From assembly GCA_040902925.1 (NCBI GenBank), contig JBBDWJ010000246.1, positions 1 to 17,265 on the forward strand: a DNA stretch of 17,265 nucleotides, written 5' to 3'. Positions 7,762 to 14,718 of the stretch are shown here, piece by piece; position 1 is the first letter of the stretch, and every line of letters starts with the position of its first letter. Below the pieces are notes generated by a model that was not told where the DNA came from, did not search any database, and was given only the letters and a program-made list of their open reading frames with translations. The position numbers were made by a program, and so were the translations under genes. The stretch is from JBBDWJ01 sp040902925 (GTDB lineage: Bacteria > Acidobacteriota > Terriglobia > Bryobacterales > UBA6623).

Positions 7762-8721
7762 ATGGCCTTACCGAAAAAATCGCTCGCGATCGTGAACCCG
7801 ACGGCGGCAGGGGGCCGGGTGGCGAAACGCTGGTCGAAGATCGACCATCTGTTGCGCAAGAGACTAAGCTTCGTCGATACGCGTTTCACGCAACGCCGGG
7901 GCCACGCGACCGATCTCACCCAACAGGCGCTGCGCGAAGGCTACGACCTCGTCATTGCGGTCGGCGGTGACGGCACCGTCAACGAAATCGTCAATGGTTT
8001 TTTTCGCGACGGACGGCTCGTGAATCCGGGCGCGCGCCTCGGATTCATCCCGATCGGCACCGGCGGCGACTTTCGGCGCACTCTGCAGGTACCGCTTGAT
8101 GCGGAGCAAGCCGTCGAGGTCATCGCACAGGATCAACCCCTCGAAATCGACGTTGGGCGCGCACGGTTTACCGGTTACGACGGCGCGCCAGTCGAGCGCT
8201 ATTTCGTCAACGTCCTCGGCCTCGGAATGGGTGGCGACGTATCGGTGCGCGCCAAAAGCTTCCCGCGATGGTTCGGAGGGAAAACCGCGTTTCTAGGCGC
8301 GACGTTGCTGGTGTTCCTCAACTACAGAGGCAAGCGCGTGCGGCTGACGCTCGACGGCGCGGAGCATCCCGACGAGTTCGTCATCACCAACATCGCCATC
8401 GGCAACGGGCGCTATCAAGGCGGCGGAATGCACCCCTGCCCGCGGGCCGTACTCAACGACGGACTGCTCGAAGTCACCACCATCGACCGCCTCAGCATGT
8501 TCGAGCTGTTGCGCGATCTGCCCGTGCTTTACTCCGACGACGTCTACAAACATCCCAAGGTGCGCCACTTTCGAGCGCAGCGGATTCGTGCCGCATCCGC
8601 CGATATCACGCGCATCGAAGTCGACGGCGAAGCGCTCGGGACTCTGCCGCTTGAGATCGAGGTGCTGCCCAAGCAGTTGAATATCCTTGTACCGGCTGAC
8701 AGTCCTTTGAGATCCGGGTAG
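7762..8721 (+). CDS. Diacylglycerol kinase family lipid kinase (DagK/YegS/LCB5-like)
   Basis: This 319-residue enzyme (from ATG 7762; TTG 7738 would add 8 residues) belongs to the DAGK-catalytic family, which phosphorylates a lipid hydroxyl with ATP. It has SLAIVNPTAAGG at the N-terminus, the nucleotide motif GGDGTVNEIVNG (68-79), and GFIPIGTGGDF (94-104), where most members have GTGNDFA; Asn is replaced by Gly. A later ITNIAIGNGRYQGGGM segment matches the family's second domain. The likely substrate is diacylglycerol, a sphingoid base or ceramide, and I cannot tell which. It is the last gene of the plus-strand lipid run, 73 bases after the SDR gene with a REP-like hairpin between. ATG 7762 is preferred because it directly precedes the conserved N-terminus. 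Confidence 0.88.
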   Translation: MALPKKSLAIVNPTAAGGRVAKRWSKIDHLLRKRLSFVDTRFTQRRGHATDLTQQALREGYDLVIAVGGDGTVNEIVNGFFRDGRLVNPGARLGFIPIGTGGDFRRTLQVPLDAEQAVEVIAQDQPLEIDVGRARFTGYDGAPVERYFVNVLGLGMGGDVSVRAKSFPRWFGGKTAFLGATLLVFLNYRGKRVRLTLDGAEHPDEFVITNIAIGNGRYQGGGMHPCPRAVLNDGLLEVTTIDRLSMFELLRDLPVLYSDDVYKHPKVRHFRAQRIRAASADITRIEVDGEALGTLPLEIEVLPKQLNILVPADSPLRSG

Positions 8722-8739
8722 CCGCCGCCAGACGGCAGC

Positions 8740-8745
8740 TATAAT
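8740..8745 (+). promoter_or_regulatory. Putative -10 box TATAAT of the small Cys-rich protein gene
   Basis: A perfect TATAAT lies 17 bases before ATG 8763, implying a leader of only about 10 bases with no Shine-Dalgarno sequence. No clear -35 is found at 16-18 bp; TTGAGA at 8707-8712 is too far. A weak GCCG/CGGC hairpin just before it could end the lipid-kinase transcript. Confidence 0.5.
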
Positions 8746-8762
8746 GACAAGCTCATCACCCC

Positions 8763-9032
8763 ATGAACAAGACGACCCTGATCGCTATTCTCTTCAGCCT
8801 GCTGGTCCTCGGCGTGCTCATCTATTCGACCCTGGACCTGCAGCAGTATTCCTGTGAAGTCTGCATCACCTATCAGGGTCAAACGAACTGCTCGACGGCG
8901 GCTGGAACATCTCAGGAAGAAGCGACGCGAACAGCGACCGATGTGGCCTGCGCCCCCATCAGTAACGGCATGACCGAAAGCATCCAGTGCAGCAATACGC
9001 CGCCCAACAGCGTCAGTTGCATACAGCGGTAG
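8763..9032 (+). CDS. Small membrane-anchored six-cysteine protein, function unknown
   Basis: This is an 89-residue protein. Residues 4-21 (TTLIAILFSLLVLGVLIY) form an uncleaved signal-anchor or transmembrane helix after a short basic N-terminus. The remaining 68 residues would then be outside the cytoplasm and carry six cysteines (31, 34, 43, 63, 76, 86), enough for three disulfides, starting with a CEVC motif. The TSQEEATRTATDVAC stretch looks helical. It has its own TATAAT box 17 bases upstream, so it is transcribed apart from the lipid operon or as an additional unit. Codon use looks native and the N-terminus is convincing, so I take it as a real gene. CxxC could also bind a metal, but the other cysteines argue for a disulfide-stabilised exported domain. 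I cannot assign a function. Confidence 0.75.
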   Translation: MNKTTLIAILFSLLVLGVLIYSTLDLQQYSCEVCITYQGQTNCSTAAGTSQEEATRTATDVACAPISNGMTESIQCSNTPPNSVSCIQR

Positions 9033-9172
9033 CGGCTGCGCGCCACAACATACCGGCTCAAACATACCCAGGTCAGTATGTCCACTTCGCATCATGGTGT
9101 CGACCGTTGCGTAGAATGCAGCCTGACTTGGCCAGCGCGCGAATACACGCGCGAATCAGGCAGCCCGCGGTT
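9033..9172. other. Gap between convergent genes with two inverted repeats
   Basis: Between the convergent small-protein and SPOUT genes lie ACATAC / GTATGT (9062-9067, 9076-9081) and a two-part hairpin. In the latter, GCCTGA / TCAGGC (9121-9126, 9156-9161) encloses CGCGCG / CGCGCG (9136-9141, 9148-9153). The position suits a bidirectional transcription end, but neither has a T-run. Confidence 0.3.
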
Positions 9173-9742
9173 TCAGCCGCAGTCCACGCTCGCTTGAACG
9201 CCGCCGCGCCGAAACTGCTCGTGCAGCAGCCGGTACTTGCGTAAAAGCTCGAAAAGCACAACGCCGCCCGCCACAGCCACATTGAGCGACTGCTTGGAGC
9301 CGAGCATCGGAATCCGGACATTCACATCGCAAGCGCCGGCGACCGCGGCCGGAATGCCGTCCACTTCGCTGCCGAACACGACACAAACCGGAAACCGCGG
9401 CTGCCAGTCGTAAGGGTCCGCCGCATGCGCGGACGTCTCGATCGCCGCCAGCTCAAAACCCCGCCGCCGGAGTGTTTCCAGCAGCGGAGCGGCCTCGGCA
9501 TGGTGCTCCCACGGAAGGCTATTCTCAGCGCCGAGCGCGGTTTTCAAAAGCCGTGGATGCGGAGGGTGCCCGGTGTATCCCGTCATATAGAGTTGGGAAA
9601 TACCGGCGGCATCGCCAGTGCGAAAAAACGACCCCACGTTGTAAAGGCTGCGAACGCAATCGAGGACAACGCAAACCGGAATACGCTCGATGCCCTCATA
9701 AGCGCCCGACGATGTAACCGCGCGAAACGGAAACGCCTCCAT
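9173..9742 (-). CDS. SPOUT (SpoU/TrmH) family RNA 2'-O-methyltransferase
   Basis: This 189-residue protein is essentially a bare SpoU-type SPOUT domain, which methylates a ribose 2'-OH of tRNA or rRNA using SAM. The three family motifs are present: motif 1 NVGSFFRTGDAAG (35-47) with the catalytic-type R41, motif 2 VVFGSEVDGI, and motif 3 IPMLGSKQSLNVAVAGG, which forms the SAM-binding knot. There is no extra N-terminal RNA-binding domain as in RlmB, so it is closer in build to TrmH or TrmL; the target RNA cannot be set from sequence. The start ATG 9742 is preceded by TAGAAT only about 10 bases away, suggesting a very short leader. It runs convergent to the small Cys-rich gene and in the same direction as the M48 protease, from which a terminator separates it. 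Confidence 0.92.
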   Translation of the reverse strand: MEAFPFRAVTSSGAYEGIERIPVCVVLDCVRSLYNVGSFFRTGDAAGISQLYMTGYTGHPPHPRLLKTALGAENSLPWEHHAEAAPLLETLRRRGFELAAIETSAHAADPYDWQPRFPVCVVFGSEVDGIPAAVAGACDVNVRIPMLGSKQSLNVAVAGGVVLFELLRKYRLLHEQFRRGGVQASVDCG

Positions 9743-9900
9743 GGTCAGAACATTCTAACGCGAAGAAGTCGGAGCCTCGCTGCGGGTAATCCAATGGCTT
9801 GGGAAGATGCAGGGCCGCAAGCGCGGATAAGCGTTAGCTCTAGAAGCAGTCCGTTTCCTTCAGCGGGGCTTGCAGTAGGCGGGGAGAGACGTTTCGATCG

Positions 9901-9934
9901 ACAAACGAAATTGGGGAGGCCCAAGCCTCCCCAA
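9901..9934 (-). terminator. Rho-independent terminator of the M48 protease gene
   Basis: Perfect 10-bp arms TTGGGGAGGC / GCCTCCCCAA (9911-9920, 9925-9934) with a 4-base loop lie 26 bases after the M48 stop. On the minus strand they are followed by TTTCGTTTGT. This is the best terminator in the window. The remainder of the gap 9743-9959 shows nothing further I can support. Confidence 0.8.
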
Positions 9935-9959
9935 TCGTCATGCGTAGCTTCCGCTATGA

Positions 9960-11045
9960 CTAGAGTCCGTGCGGCCTGTTGAGCTGCGTCAGCGTTTCGG
10001 GCTCCCGCCGCTTGAGCACCGGCCGGTCGCCATCCTCGTCGCCCTCGGCGGGCGTTCCCGGCTCGATCGTGCCTTCGCCATCACCAGGCTTGCGCCGCAG
10101 CGTGGGCCGGTTCGGATCTTCCGCGGGATCGCGCCGCCGGTTCTTGGACATCGCCAACCGATCCTTCACCTGGTCGAATTCGCTGGTGTTTACCGCGTAC
10201 TGAGGCTTGCTGGGCAGAACCTCATTAATCGATTCCTGCACCAGCTTGATGCGATCTTTCGTCAGCGGGTGCGACCGGAAAATCTTGCCGATGCTGCTCG
10301 GTTTCTTTTTCTCCTGCGCCTTGAGCCGCTCGAAGAACTGCACCATCGCCGTCGGGTCGTACCCGGCCGCGTAGAGATACTGTATGCCCAGGAAATCCGC
10401 TTCTTTTTCGAAGCCGCGCGAAAACTTCAAGAACGTCAGTGGAATCGCCAGGCCGGCCGCCTGCCGGATGCCATAACCGGCCCAGCCGCCCAGGAAGATC
10501 AACGGAATGGTAGCCAGGTTGGTGACCTGCCCGCGAGTCGCTTGGCGCGTGCCGTGGCGGGCGGTGACGTGCGCAATCTCGTGCGCCATCACGCCGGCCA
10601 ACTCCGCCTCGCTCTGCGCCAGATCCAAAATACCGGTGTTCACGAAGAAAAACCCGCCCGGCAGCGCAAAGGCATTGACCTCTTCGCTATCGATGACCTT
10701 GATCGTGAACGGCACCTTCGCATCGGAGTTGCGCACCAGGTTCTGCCCGATGCGGTTGACGTACTCCGAGATCACCGGATCATCGACAATCTTCGACGTC
10801 TTCTCGACCTCGTCGGCCATCTGCTTGCCGAGGGCGATTTCTTTTTCGATCGAATAGAAATTCAGGCCGCCGTCAACATCGCGTTCCCCGATCGCCTCGA
10901 CGTCTTCTGTCGGCTTTTTTTTGTCGTCGGAATTCGCGAGGGTCGTCGCAGGTGAGGTCAGACTCACGACAAGCAAGAACGCGCCGCACCACTGTATCTT
11001 AGGCCGGTGTATCTTAGGCCGGCGTACCCCAGGCAGGCGTAACAT
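9960..11045 (-). CDS. M48 family periplasmic zinc metalloprotease (BepA/LoiP-like)
   Basis: The ATG at 11045 has a Shine-Dalgarno sequence (AAGGAG, plus strand 11054-11059) 8 bases upstream and gives 361 residues; the longer GTG frame from 11063 reads through that site. A basic N-terminus plus hydrophobic CGAFLLVVSL (20-29) forms a signal peptide, probably cleaved near TLA-N. The M48 zinc site is H155-E-I-A-H159 and EKEAD (213-217), with HPLTKDR (259-265) like the regulatory HP motif of BepA. Hydrophobic residues around 178-205 suggest a membrane-facing plate. The last 60 residues are charged, Pro-rich and probably disordered. Family members degrade or fold misassembled outer-membrane proteins, which implies a diderm host. 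It is unusual that the signal-peptide n-region is written in 15-base DNA repeats. Confidence 0.92.
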   Translation of the reverse strand: MLRLPGVRRPKIHRPKIQWCGAFLLVVSLTSPATTLANSDDKKKPTEDVEAIGERDVDGGLNFYSIEKEIALGKQMADEVEKTSKIVDDPVISEYVNRIGQNLVRNSDAKVPFTIKVIDSEEVNAFALPGGFFFVNTGILDLAQSEAELAGVMAHEIAHVTARHGTRQATRGQVTNLATIPLIFLGGWAGYGIRQAAGLAIPLTFLKFSRGFEKEADFLGIQYLYAAGYDPTAMVQFFERLKAQEKKKPSSIGKIFRSHPLTKDRIKLVQESINEVLPSKPQYAVNTSEFDQVKDRLAMSKNRRRDPAEDPNRPTLRRKPGDGEGTIEPGTPAEGDEDGDRPVLKRREPETLTQLNRPHGL

Positions 11046-11053
11046 AGGCAGCT
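10994..11053. repeat. Degenerate 15-bp tandem repeat across the M48 start
   Basis: Four 15-base units start GTATCTTAGGCCGG (10994), GTATCTTAGGCCGG (11009), GTACCCCAGGCAGG (11024) and GTAACATAGGCAGC (11039). The first two are nearly identical and the last two diverged. In frame they give a five-residue VRRPK / IHRPK pattern, and the last unit includes the start codon. Confidence 0.75.
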
Positions 11054-11225
11054 CTCCTTCCACTGCACCGATAGACGTGGCCAGGCGGTGTTGGGATTCA
11101 TGTTTCTGCCAACCAACGCAGCGATTTCCTCGTTTTGGGTCAATAGTTTACAAATCGTTAACACGGATGCCTGGTTGGGAGCTCCCCTGCCCGCAACCGC
11201 CCCCAAGGTACCGCGGCGTTACAAT

Positions 11226-11258
11226 GAAACCAGAAGAGTGAAACCAGAAGAGCGAAAC
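11226..11258. repeat. 14-bp tandem repeat in the leader of the 45-residue gene
   Basis: GAAACCAGAAGAGT (11226-11239) is followed by GAAACCAGAAGAGC (11240-11253) and a partial GAAAC. It begins one base after a TACAAT box (11220-11225) and lies in the presumed 5' leader of the small gene at 11296. Confidence 0.75.
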
Positions 11259-11285
11259 TACGATGGTTGAAGATGCAGAACGGTT

Positions 11286-11293
11286 GGAGGTGA
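11286..11293 (+). promoter_or_regulatory. Strong Shine-Dalgarno sequence setting the small-gene start
   Basis: GGAGGTGA is a full anti-Shine-Dalgarno match. The GGAGG core ends 5 bases before ATG 11296, which decides that start over ATG 11263. Most other genes in the window lack such a site. Confidence 0.75.
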
Positions 11294-11295
11294 GT

Positions 11296-11433
11296 ATGGC
11301 CCACGCTCGTAATATTCATCACGAAACGCCTCGCTGGCTGCAAATGTGGCACCGATTCGAACTGACCGCCGGCGGCATCGGGATGTTGCTTCTCCTACTG
11401 CTGATCGCAGCGGTTGCCCTATACGGCCGCTGA
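11296..11433 (+). CDS. Small single-helix membrane protein, 45 residues
   Basis: This short gene encodes a basic, His-rich N-terminus (MAHARNIHHETPRWLQMWHR), a short linker FELTAGG, and a C-terminal hydrophobic helix IGMLLLLLLIAAVALY ending in GR. That is a typical small tail-anchored or bitopic inner-membrane protein. Evidence that it is real is the near-perfect GGAGGTGA ribosome site 5 bases before ATG 11296, and a TACAAT box at 11220-11225. An in-frame ATG at 11263 would add 11 residues but has no such site. It is transcribed divergently from the M48 protease 250 bases away, so a regulatory or partner role with that envelope protease is possible but unproven. No family is recognised. Confidence 0.6.
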   Translation: MAHARNIHHETPRWLQMWHRFELTAGGIGMLLLLLLIAAVALYGR

Positions 11434-11701
11434 AGTCACGGGAGAATTGCTCCTCGCGGTGAGGCTGGTGATCGTAGCGTCGTTGAAGACTGGACCGTTG
11501 GGCATTGAGCTTTGCGGAACAGAACCCTTGAACTTTCCGCAATCCTGCATCGCCTTGCGCTTCTCGACTCTTCCCGTTTCCCTTCCCGTCCCCCCGCCCA
11601 GCCACCACCGAACAAGCGGCGCGAGAATCAACGGCCGCCATTCGTAACCGCCTCCCACACGCCGGTTGACCGGCCCCGCATGCGGGCACGATGATAAAAG
11701 A
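11434..11701. other. Intergenic region before the M1 peptidase gene
   Basis: This 268-base stretch has only overlapping weak frames with no Shine-Dalgarno sequence or family signal. Near its end GCCGGT / ACCGGC (a 6-bp hairpin around 11661-11674) and GATAAA a few bases before the ATG are seen. I cannot support a gene or RNA here. Confidence 0.3.
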
Positions 11702-14110
11702 ATGGCTCGGCTCCTCCTGTGGCTGCTACTCGTGCCGGCGATACTGCCGGCATCGGGAGTCACCGGAACCGAAAAGATCGAGCAGATTCGCGCCACCAAG
11801 TTCGACCCCGAGCAGTGCTACCGCGTTCGCGACGTTTTTCTCGAGCGAGAAGACGCCAAGTTCTATTTCACAGACGGCCATCTGATTTTTGCCGAACCGA
11901 TCGACGGACGCACGATCGCCGCGCTCTTCATCGCGTCTTCCCCCAACGACCAGGGCGAACTCCTGCTCATTCCCCCGACGGCGGGAGAGCGGCTGTCGGT
12001 CGCGCGGTTCACCTCGGCGCCGGTGCTGAACGAAAAGTTTCGTTCCGCGATGATGTTCTTCACCGACGACACGGCCAAGGTCCTTCGAAGCGCCATCGAA
12101 TCCAGCCACGCTTCCGCGCCCGATGCCAAAGAGGGCCATGATCTGGCCCCCCGCTGGAACCCCGTGCTCCGCAATCTGCTCGAGAACACGGCGATGCGAA
12201 TCCTGTTCGACATGATCTCGCGCCTGCCGCAGCAGCATGGCTTTTTCGCCGCCGTCCTGGGCGGCTCACGCCATGGCCGTATCGAAGTGGTCGTCGAGCC
12301 GAACGTCATCGTCGGCCAATCGGTCTGGCGCGACGACCGCCACTATTTCGAAACGTGGTGCAGCTTTCCGAGCCGCAGCATCCGTCAAGGAGAGCGAAAG
12401 CGGACCGTCATTCCAGGCCGCTTGGAGAACTACCACATCGAATCGACACTTTCCGCCGACCTCCTGCTCGACGTAGTGGCCAAAGCAACGTTTGTTCCAG
12501 AGTCGACCGAGCAGCGCGCTTTTGCGCTGGAGCTCTCCGAAGAACTCTACGTTAGCAAGCTGCTGCTCGACGGCCAGCCCGTGGAGTTCCTGCAACTCGA
12601 GCAGCCCGTCTCGAGCGCCATCCGGCGGCGGCAGAACCACATTGTGATGTTGGTTTTGCCCGAGCCCCCTGACCGCGAGCGCTACGAGATCGAGCTGCAT
12701 TTTCAGGGCCGTGTCGTCAGCCAGGCGGATGAGGGCGTCTACTACGTTGGCAGCAGGGGCACCTGGTATCCGAAAGCCGGTTCCGGATTCACCAGTTTCG
12801 ACATGACCTTCCACTACCCCGCGAATCTCGATCTGGTTGCGACGGGCGAGTTGGTCGAGACAACGGTCGAAGGGGCCCAGCGCACGTCGCGATTCAAAAC
12901 CGCTTCGCCGATTCGCATTGCTGGTTTCAATCTGGGCCAGTACGTGCGCACCTCCAAGCAAGTGGGGGACTACACGGTGGAAGTCTGCGCGAATCGCGAA
13001 GTGGAGTCGCGCATCGAGCCGGCGGCGGCCCCCTCGATCGTCTTCGTGCAGCCCAGTCCCGTGCGGAACCGGCGCTTCGAAGCGAGCCCCGCCGCGACAG
13101 TGATCACGCCAACGCCTCCCGATCTGGTGCGGCCCTCCGATCGCATCGAGGAAGTCGCCGCTTCGAGCGCCCAAGACTTGCAGCGTCTGGTGGGTTGGTT
13201 CGGCGCGCCGGCCGCCCGGCAGATCGTGATCTCTCCGGTGCCCCGCAATCTCGGTCAAGGGTTCCCGGGCCTCGTCTATGCGGCGACGCTCAGCTACTTC
13301 CGGGCCAGCGATCCGCCTCTCAAAAATCTCGCGCCTTACCAGCAGACCTTCTACACGGAGCTCTTGCGCGCGCACGAGATGTCGCATCAATGGTGGGGCA
13401 ACGTGGTCACCATCGAGGAGAGTTCTGATATCTGGATCATGGAGTCGCTGGCAACCTACACGGCGCTGATGCTGTTGGAAGAGCGCCGCGGTATCGCGGC
13501 CCGCGACCAAGTGCTCGCCGACTATCGCGCGCATCTGCTGGCCGTCAACGAAGATGGCGAAACGAGCGAGAGCGCGGGCGCCATCGTGCTCGGCTACCGG
13601 CTGCGTTCCTCGAAGTTCCCCAACGCGCCGGACGTCATCATGTACGAGAAGGGCGCCTGGATTCTGCACATGCTGCGCGGCATCATGGGCGACGAGACCT
13701 TCCGCGTCTTCCTGCGCGACATACTCGACCGCTACCGCTACACAGTCATCACAACCGACGAATTCCGCATCGAAGCCGCCCGCCACCTGCCGGCAGCATG
13801 GCCCGATCCAAAGCTCGAGATTTTCTTCGATCAGTGGATTTATGGAACCGGCATTCCGAAGTACAAACTCGAATACAGCACCAAGGGCAAGGCGCCCCGC
13901 ATCGAGTTTCGGGCGCGGCTGACGCAACAGAACGTCCCTAACCATTTCACCGCGCTGGTGCCCGTGCGCATCGATACGCTGCCAGGCCGCTCGACGACCG
14001 AATACATCCGTAGCGACGGCGCTGTGACCGAGTTCAACCTGGTGCTGCGCAACCCGCCTTCCAGCGTCACGCTCGACCCGCATAAGAACGTGCTCGCGAT
14101 CATTGAATAG
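11702..14110 (+). CDS. Exported M1-family metallopeptidase (aminopeptidase N-like)
   Basis: From ATG 11702 this is an 802-residue secreted protein. MARLLLWLLLVPAILPASG is a signal peptide, which supports this start over the GTG at 11666. The zinc site is H558-EMS-H562 QWWGN with the third ligand E581 exactly 18 residues on, in IMESLATY (family norm NEGFA). YEKGAWILHMLRGIMGDETF fits the M1 catalytic-tyrosine region. The GxMEN exopeptidase motif expected upstream is not seen; the matching place reads GFPGLVYA. The N-terminal ~350 residues are a long beta-rich region with weaker similarity. Loss of GxMEN suggests a changed substrate or N-terminus recognition, so general aminopeptidase activity is not assured. 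The next gene starts 73 bases on with its own promoter. Confidence 0.85.
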   Translation: MARLLLWLLLVPAILPASGVTGTEKIEQIRATKFDPEQCYRVRDVFLEREDAKFYFTDGHLIFAEPIDGRTIAALFIASSPNDQGELLLIPPTAGERLSVARFTSAPVLNEKFRSAMMFFTDDTAKVLRSAIESSHASAPDAKEGHDLAPRWNPVLRNLLENTAMRILFDMISRLPQQHGFFAAVLGGSRHGRIEVVVEPNVIVGQSVWRDDRHYFETWCSFPSRSIRQGERKRTVIPGRLENYHIESTLSADLLLDVVAKATFVPESTEQRAFALELSEELYVSKLLLDGQPVEFLQLEQPVSSAIRRRQNHIVMLVLPEPPDRERYEIELHFQGRVVSQADEGVYYVGSRGTWYPKAGSGFTSFDMTFHYPANLDLVATGELVETTVEGAQRTSRFKTASPIRIAGFNLGQYVRTSKQVGDYTVEVCANREVESRIEPAAAPSIVFVQPSPVRNRRFEASPAATVITPTPPDLVRPSDRIEEVAASSAQDLQRLVGWFGAPAARQIVISPVPRNLGQGFPGLVYAATLSYFRASDPPLKNLAPYQQTFYTELLRAHEMSHQWWGNVVTIEESSDIWIMESLATYTALMLLEERRGIAARDQVLADYRAHLLAVNEDGETSESAGAIVLGYRLRSSKFPNAPDVIMYEKGAWILHMLRGIMGDETFRVFLRDILDRYRYTVITTDEFRIEAARHLPAAWPDPKLEIFFDQWIYGTGIPKYKLEYSTKGKAPRIEFRARLTQQNVPNHFTALVPVRIDTLPGRSTTEYIRSDGAVTEFNLVLRNPPSSVTLDPHKNVLAIIE

Positions 14111-14147
14111 AGCCGCGGACTGTCCACAGTTGGCCCGGGGAGATAGC

Positions 14148-14180
14148 TTGAGTTTCAACTACATTGTACTTACAATGTAG
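14148..14180 (+). promoter_or_regulatory. brnTA promoter with palindromic operator
   Basis: The -35 TTGAGT (14148-14153), a 17-bp spacer and the -10 TACAAT (14171-14176) form a near-consensus promoter. A perfect palindrome with arms CTACATTGTA / TACAATGTAG (14159-14168, 14171-14180) covers the spacer and -10. BrnTA modules are known to repress themselves through BrnA, so this is the likely operator. Transcription would start about 14183. Confidence 0.8.
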
Positions 14181-14183
14181 TTG

Positions 14184-14483
14184 GTGTCTGGTCCGCTCCG
14201 TTTCGCGTGGGACGAGCGAAAGAACGCGCAGAATCGGCGCAAGCACGGCATATCCTTCAAGGAGGCGCAGACCGTTTTCTTCGACGAGCAAGCTCTGCTG
14301 ATTAGCGACCCGGACCATTCCGAGCAAGAGAATCGATTCCTCCTCCTCGGACTCAGTAGTGCTTTGCGGACGCTGCTCGTCTGCCATTGCTATCGACGCA
14401 ATGACGAAGTTATCCGGATCATCTCCGCTCGCCGTGCCAACCGCGAGGAGCGCGAGCAGTACGAAACAGGGGGCAATCAATGA
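14184..14483 (+). CDS. brnT: BrnT family type II toxin
   Basis: About 99 residues match BrnT, a RelE-fold ribonuclease toxin that blocks translation. Family features are RFAWDERKNAQNRRKHGISFKEA near the N-terminus (the FEWD..K..N..KHG signature), VFFDEQAL, an SDPDHSEQENRFLLLG strand pair and the C-terminal IRIISARRANREEREQYE with the conserved Arg-rich ISAR motif. The start is GTG 14184 or TTG 14181. The promoter predicts transcription beginning at about 14183, so the message looks leaderless and GTG 14184 is preferred. The stop overlaps the start of brnA by ATGA. It lies between the M1 peptidase and uvrB as a mobile-type accessory module. Confidence 0.92.
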   Translation: MSGPLRFAWDERKNAQNRRKHGISFKEAQTVFFDEQALLISDPDHSEQENRFLLLGLSSALRTLLVCHCYRRNDEVIRIISARRANREEREQYETGGNQ

Positions 14484-14695
14484 GAAAGAGCTACGATTTC
14501 TCGAAGGCAAAGCGCAATCCCTACGCCCGGCGCCTGAAAAAGCAGGTGACGATTCGGCTTGACGTCGATACGATTGACTATTTTCGCGTCCTGGCGGAAG
14601 AATCGGGTATTCCCTATCAAACCCTAATCAACCTGTACTTGCGGGAATGTGCGTCCACGGGAAGAAAGCTCTCAAACACCTGGCGCGCGGCGTAG
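14480..14695 (+). CDS. brnA: BrnA family antitoxin
   Basis: This 71-residue protein is the partner of BrnT. It neutralises the toxin through its N-terminal part and binds operator DNA as a ribbon-helix-helix dimer. KKQVTIRLDVDTIDYFRVLAEESGIPYQTLINLYLREC-type composition (20-57) gives the beta strand VTIRLD and two helices of the RHH fold. The basic MRKSYDFSKAKRNPYARR start matches the toxin-contacting arm. The ATGA overlap with brnT couples their translation. Its expected target is the palindrome at 14159-14180. uvrB starts only 23 bases after its stop, with no terminator, so brnTA transcripts may read into uvrB. Confidence 0.92.
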   Translation: MRKSYDFSKAKRNPYARRLKKQVTIRLDVDTIDYFRVLAEESGIPYQTLINLYLRECASTGRKLSNTWRAA

Positions 14696-14718
14696 CAGTC
14701 ATCCAGTAGCGCAACCAC

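Noticed and set aside
9425..9982. 185-residue plus-strand frame across the SPOUT gene and the downstream gap
   Set aside because: No start signal, no motif, and it crosses the M48 terminator.
9969..10955. 328-residue plus-strand frame opposite the M48 gene
   Set aside because: Antisense shadow; the minus-strand gene has HEIAH, a Shine-Dalgarno sequence and a terminator.
10964..11206. 80-residue minus-strand frame covering the 15-bp repeats
   Set aside because: Repeat-derived LGYAGLRYTG pattern in another frame of the M48 start region; the real frame is set by the Shine-Dalgarno sequence and signal peptide.
11419..11799. 126-residue minus-strand frame in the gap before the M1 gene
   Set aside because: Weak start, no motif, overlaps the M1 signal-peptide codons; the RWWLGGGTG stretch is not enough to support a gene.
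12266..14158. 630-residue minus-strand frame opposite the M1 peptidase
   Set aside because: Very long but compositionally a shadow; the plus strand has a zinc motif and signal peptide.
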